From Caldifarciminota bacterium (lineage in GTDB: Bacteria; Hydrothermota; Tepidihabitantia; Tepidihabitantales; Tepidihabitantaceae), in contig JAFGRF010000260.1 of NCBI GenBank assembly GCA_016935295.1, positions 1 to 9,081 on the forward strand: a stretch of DNA of 9,081 bases, in the 5' to 3' direction. Positions 6,305 to 9,081 of this stretch are shown one piece after another. The translations under genes were made by a program, and so were the position numbers. Every line of letters starts with the position of its first letter. The first letter of the stretch is position 1. Under the pieces are notes generated by a model. The model worked only from the letters and a program-made list of their open reading frames with translations. It ran no database searches and was not told where the DNA came from.

Positions 6305-6368
6305 TTCGGCTCAACCTGGCGTGGTACAGCCCTGTTTTCCGGGTCATATTCCGTCGCCGGGGCGTCAT

Positions 6369-6396
6369 TTGACTTCGGTGCTGAATCGGCTATTCT
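6369..6396 (+). promoter_or_regulatory. Promoter of rpsO-pnp
   Basis: TTGACT (6369-6374), a 16-base spacer and TATTCT (6391-6396, four of six). The predicted start near 6403 leaves a leader of about 24 bases holding the GGAGG at 6413-6417. This short leader leaves little room for the pseudoknot-type S15 autoregulatory element seen in enteric bacteria. Confidence 0.6.
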
Positions 6397-6426
6397 ATGA
6401 GCGAAAATCATTGGAGGAAAGAAGAA

Positions 6427-6696
6427 ATGTCGTTGACGAAAGAAACGAAAGACAAGCTTATCGGAGCCCACCGCATCCACGAGAAGGACACCGGGTCTCC
6501 GGAGGTGCAGGTTGCAATCCTGACCGAACGAATCGGGATGCTGACCGAACACCTGAAAATTCACAAGAAGGATAAGCACTCGCGCCGCGGGCTGATTAAG
6601 CTCGTCAACGAGCGGCGGCGCCATCTGAATTACCTCGCCACGCATCACAAGCCCCGGTACGAGAGAATCGTAGCCGACTTGAAGCTGCGCGGCTAG
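6427..6696 (+). CDS. rpsO: 30S ribosomal protein S15
   Basis: An 89-residue protein, the usual S15 length. It is a primary binder of the central domain of 16S rRNA (helices 20-22) and a component of the 30S platform. The sequence is near the family norm: H-R-I-H-E-K-D-T-G-S-P-E-V-Q-V-A-I-L-T-E-R-I at about 15-36, H-K-K-D-x-H-S-R-R-G-L at 46-56, then L-V-N-x-R-R-R-x-L-N-Y-L to residue 70. The His, Asp and Ser of the H-K-K-D-x-H-S-R-R rRNA-binding loop are intact. The start at 6427 is chosen over an in-frame ATG at 6397 because GGAGG (6413-6417) sits nine bases upstream and the product then begins MSLTKETK as in other S15 proteins. The 6397 ATG would translate the Shine-Dalgarno itself. First gene of rpsO-pnp. 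Confidence 0.97.
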   Translation: MSLTKETKDKLIGAHRIHEKDTGSPEVQVAILTERIGMLTEHLKIHKKDKHSRRGLIKLVNERRRHLNYLATHHKPRYERIVADLKLRG

Positions 6697-6697
6697 C

Positions 6698-6709
6698 GGT
6701 CAACTGACC
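6698..6709 (+). other. Small dyad in the rpsO-pnp spacer
   Basis: GGTCAACTGACC can fold as GGTC/GACC with a 4-base loop. It fills nearly half of the 28-base spacer. It is far smaller than the RNase III-cleaved leader hairpin that controls pnp in Escherichia coli, so that mode of autoregulation is not evident. It could be a minor processing site or chance. Confidence 0.3.
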
Positions 6710-6724
6710 ACCGGAAAAACCTAT

Positions 6725-8947
6725 ATGAGCAAGATGAATCGAGTCGAGAAAGACGTGTGCGGACGCACACTGTCGTTTGAGCATGGTCGTGTCGCCCGGC
6801 AGTCGGACGGCGGCCTGCTCGCCCGCTACGGCGACACCGTTATCCTCGCCAGCGCGGTCTATGCCAAGGAGCCGCCGAAGGAGTACCTGGACTATTTTCC
6901 GCTGATTGTGGACTACCGGGTGCTGGCCTACGCCGCGGGCAAAATCCCGGGCGGGTTCTTCAAGCGCGAGGGTAAGCCCCGCGACAAGGAAACCCTTACC
7001 TGCCGGTTGATTGACCGGCCCATCCGGCCGCTATTCCCGGCGAACTTCCGCGCCGACACGCAGATTGTCGAATACCTGCTTTCGACCGACCTGGAGAACG
7101 AAAGCGAATTCCTCGGTCTGGTCGCGGCATCGGCGGCGCTGCACATTTCGGACATCCCGTTCCAGGGCCCGATCGGCGCGTGCCGGGTCGGCAAGATCGG
7201 GGGCGAGTTCGTCCTGAATCCGCCGATGAACAAGGAACCCGAGGCCGAGATGTGGATGCTCTACGTCGGCATCGGCGACCAGGTGATGACCATCGCCGGC
7301 CAGGCACGCGAGGTGTCGCCCGAGGACATCGACAAGGGCTGGGAGCTGGCGCAGCCGGTCATCAAGCAGACGATCGACCTGCAGGAGGAGCTGCGGAAGC
7401 TCGTGGGCAAGCCAAAGCTCGTAAACGACAAGCCGAACGTGCCGGCCGAGCTCGCGGCGGAGATCCGCAAGGTCGCGGCCGACCGGGTGAAGGCGGCGAA
7501 CGACATCGTGGACAAGCTCTCCCGCGGCAACACGCGCAGCACCCTGCAGCGGGCGGTGATCTCCGAGCTGGCCGAGAAGTTCCCCGATTCGGACAAGATG
7601 ATCAAGGAAGTGCTGGACGAGATGTTTGGCGAGGACATGCGGAAGCGCGTGCTCGAAACCGGCGTGCGCCTCGACGGCCGGAAGGAGACCGAGGTCAGGG
7701 AGATTGACTGCGCGGTCGGGGTCCTGCCCCGGGCGCATGGTTCGGCCCTGTTCACCCGCGGCCAGACCCAGTCGCTCGCCGCGACCACGCTCGGCACCAG
7801 GCAGGACGAGCAGGTCATCGACGACGTCGAGCTGGAAGTTGAGGAGCGGAAGTCGTACATGCTCCACTACAACTTCCCGCCGTTCTCGGTCGGGGAGGTG
7901 AAATTCCTGCGCGGCCCGGGCCGCCGGGAAATCGGTCACGGCGACCTGGCCGAGCGCGGGCTGGAAGCGGTCATCCCGAAGGATGACGACTTCCCTTATA
8001 CCGTACGGATTGTCTCAGACATCCTTGAGTCGAACGGCAGTTCGTCGATGGCGTCCGTCTGCGCCGGTTCACTCTCCTTGATGGACGCGGGCGTGCCGGT
8101 GAAGGCGGCCGTCGCCGGTATGGCCATGGGCCTGATTACCGACGGCGACATCGCCAAGGGCGCGAAGTACCGTATCGTTACCGACATCCTCGGCGACGAA
8201 GACCACTATGGCTACATGGACTTCAAGGTCGCGGGCACCCGCAAGGGGATTACCGCGATCCAGCTCGACCTGAAGCTGCCGGGCGTGCCTTACAGCGTGC
8301 TCGCCGAGGGCATCCGCAGGGCGACCACGGCACGGCTCGGCGTGCTCGACATCATGGACAAGACCATCGACAAGCCGCGGGCCGACCTTTCGAAGTACGC
8401 GCCGCGCATCGTCTCCATCGTCATCGACAAGGAGAAGATCGGCACGGTCATCGGACCGGGCGGCAAGATGATCCGGAAGATAACCGAGGAGACCGGCGCG
8501 ACCATCGACATCGAGGACGACGGCACGGTGACCATCGCCTCCAACAAGGTCGACGCGCTGAACGCGGCCAAGGCGTGGGTCGAATCGCTCGTGGAAGAGG
8601 TCGAGGTCGGCAAGCTCTACGAGGGAAGGGTGACCCGCATCATGAACTTCGGCGCATTCGTCGAGGTGCTGCCCGGCAAGGAAGGACTGGTTCATATCTC
8701 CCAGCTCGGGCCGGAGCGGTACAACCGGGTCGAGGACGCGGTGAACGAGGGCGACAAGGTATGGGTCAAGGTCGTCGAGATCGACGACATGGGTCGTGTG
8801 AACCTGTCGCGGCGCAAGGCGATGGAAGAGCGCGGCGAGATCCCCTTGTCCGACGACACCGGCATAGCTTCGCGGCCGCCGCGGCGCAGCGGACCGCCGC
8901 ACCGGGGCCGGGATGACCGGCGCGACCGACGCGGGCACCGGCGCTAG
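6725..8947 (+). CDS. pnp: Polyribonucleotide nucleotidyltransferase (PNPase)
   Basis: A 740-residue PNPase: phosphorolytic 3'-5' exoribonuclease that releases nucleoside diphosphates, works in the reverse direction as a polymerase, and forms a homotrimeric ring. Domains in order: first RNase PH core (about 10-145), helical linker (about 195-310), second RNase PH core (about 315-545), KH domain (about 558-617, with G-P-G-G at 577-580) and S1 domain (about 628-697, G-R-V-T-R-I-M-N-F-G-A-F-V-E-V). Phosphate-site residues are seen in F-L-R-G-P-G-R-R-E-I-G-H-G (394-406) and S-N-G-S-S-S (436-441). Metal-binding Asp493, Asp499 and Lys501 match E. coli D486, D492 and K494. A basic Arg-rich tail (about 717-740) ends it. 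The ribosome binding site is weak (GGAA 6713-6716); ATG 6734 (MNRVEK) is an alternative start. It lies 28 bases after rpsO, the classic order, and is probably co-transcribed. Confidence 0.98.
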   Translation: MSKMNRVEKDVCGRTLSFEHGRVARQSDGGLLARYGDTVILASAVYAKEPPKEYLDYFPLIVDYRVLAYAAGKIPGGFFKREGKPRDKETLTCRLIDRPIRPLFPANFRADTQIVEYLLSTDLENESEFLGLVAASAALHISDIPFQGPIGACRVGKIGGEFVLNPPMNKEPEAEMWMLYVGIGDQVMTIAGQAREVSPEDIDKGWELAQPVIKQTIDLQEELRKLVGKPKLVNDKPNVPAELAAEIRKVAADRVKAANDIVDKLSRGNTRSTLQRAVISELAEKFPDSDKMIKEVLDEMFGEDMRKRVLETGVRLDGRKETEVREIDCAVGVLPRAHGSALFTRGQTQSLAATTLGTRQDEQVIDDVELEVEERKSYMLHYNFPPFSVGEVKFLRGPGRREIGHGDLAERGLEAVIPKDDDFPYTVRIVSDILESNGSSSMASVCAGSLSLMDAGVPVKAAVAGMAMGLITDGDIAKGAKYRIVTDILGDEDHYGYMDFKVAGTRKGITAIQLDLKLPGVPYSVLAEGIRRATTARLGVLDIMDKTIDKPRADLSKYAPRIVSIVIDKEKIGTVIGPGGKMIRKITEETGATIDIEDDGTVTIASNKVDALNAAKAWVESLVEEVEVGKLYEGRVTRIMNFGAFVEVLPGKEGLVHISQLGPERYNRVEDAVNEGDKVWVKVVEIDDMGRVNLSRRKAMEERGEIPLSDDTGIASRPPRRSGPPHRGRDDRRDRRGHRR

Positions 8948-8965
8948 ACCGAGAATCTGCTGACG

Positions 8966-9004
8966 GGCAGGGGTCGAGCCACATCTGGTGCTTCGGCCCC
9001 TGCC
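8966..9004 (+). terminator. Hairpin after pnp, probable weak terminator
   Basis: GGCAGGGG (8966-8973) pairs with CCCCTGCC (8997-9004). The stem extends inward through U-G, C-G, G-C, A-U and G-U pairs and, past one mismatch, three more pairs to a loop of about six bases. The tail is TCTTC rather than a real U-run, so it may be Rho-assisted or leaky. It starts 18 bases past the pnp stop. Confidence 0.5.
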
Positions 9005-9022
9005 TCTTCAGGAAAGGACAAA

Positions 9023-9081
9023 GTGGCAAGGACAAAGGACAAACCGGACACAGAATCGATGCTATCCTTCCTGGCTCTGTC
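9023..9081 (+). CDS. Possible start of an unknown gene, cut by the window edge
   Basis: GTG 9023 opens a frame with no stop to the edge (19 codons, reading M-A-R-T-K-D-K-P-D-T-E-S-M-L-S-F-L-A-L). AGGAAAGG (9010-9017) lies five bases upstream and is a fair ribosome binding site. An in-frame ATG at 9059 is an alternative start. The fragment is too short to assign. The stretch also contains GGACAAA three times (9016-9022, 9030-9036, 9037-9043), so it could be simple repeat sequence rather than coding. Confidence 0.35.
   Translation, partial: MARTKDKPDTESMLSFLAL

Noticed and set aside
6397..6426. Ten-residue upstream extension of S15 from ATG 6397
   Set aside because: The extension would encode the GGAGG ribosome binding site, and the shorter product has the canonical 89-residue length and start.
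5851..6648. 265-codon minus-strand frame opposite the repeat tract and rpsO
   Set aside because: It overlaps most of rpsO on the opposite strand and its openness comes from the stop-free 12-bp period.
7031..7939. Long minus-strand frame (302 codons) inside pnp, and another at 8069-8938
   Set aside because: Antisense shadows of a conserved, high-GC gene; no initiation signals or domains.

Overview
The window is GC-rich bacterial DNA with one housekeeping block (rpsO-pnp) and a set of exported, repeat-built surface proteins. The combination is a lipoprotein with a PQQ-like beta-propeller ending in a W-P-x-W-Q-x-D-L-H-N-T-G tail, a three-repeat Ig-like secreted protein, and an Asp-box protein with a C-terminal type A sorting-like domain. 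This suits an uncultured diderm such as candidate division WOR-3/Stahlbacteria or another lineage near the FCB group. That placement is an inference from protein style, not from a marker-gene comparison.

Layout. Positions 1-215 are intergenic and hold a degenerate CACAGAG-type inverted repeat. On the minus strand, 3250-222 reads as a self-contained transcription unit: a near-consensus promoter (TTGACT-N17-TATAAT), a secreted triple-repeat protein (3194-2145), a lipoprotein (2115-268) 29 bases later, and a 12-bp perfect-stem intrinsic terminator. A 442-base divergent intergenic region (3195-3636) separates it from a plus-strand gene (3637-5793) for a 718-residue exported Asp-box protein.

The 633-base gap at 5794-6426 is the most unusual part. 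It holds a small REP-like hairpin, a promoter-like pair, about 26 degenerate units of a 12-bp tandem repeat kept in strict phase with no indel, a second long hairpin, and a promoter and ribosome binding site for rpsO. rpsO (ribosomal protein S15) and pnp (polynucleotide phosphorylase) follow as the classic two-gene operon, 28 bases apart. A hairpin follows pnp, and a possible GTG-initiated gene runs off the right edge.

How the parts relate: rpsO-pnp links ribosome assembly with RNA turnover and is expected to be constitutive. The three exported proteins probably act at or outside the outer membrane; none has a recognisable catalytic role. No tRNA, rRNA, CRISPR array, transposase or phage gene was seen. 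The best candidate for something undescribed is the phased 12-bp repeat tract.
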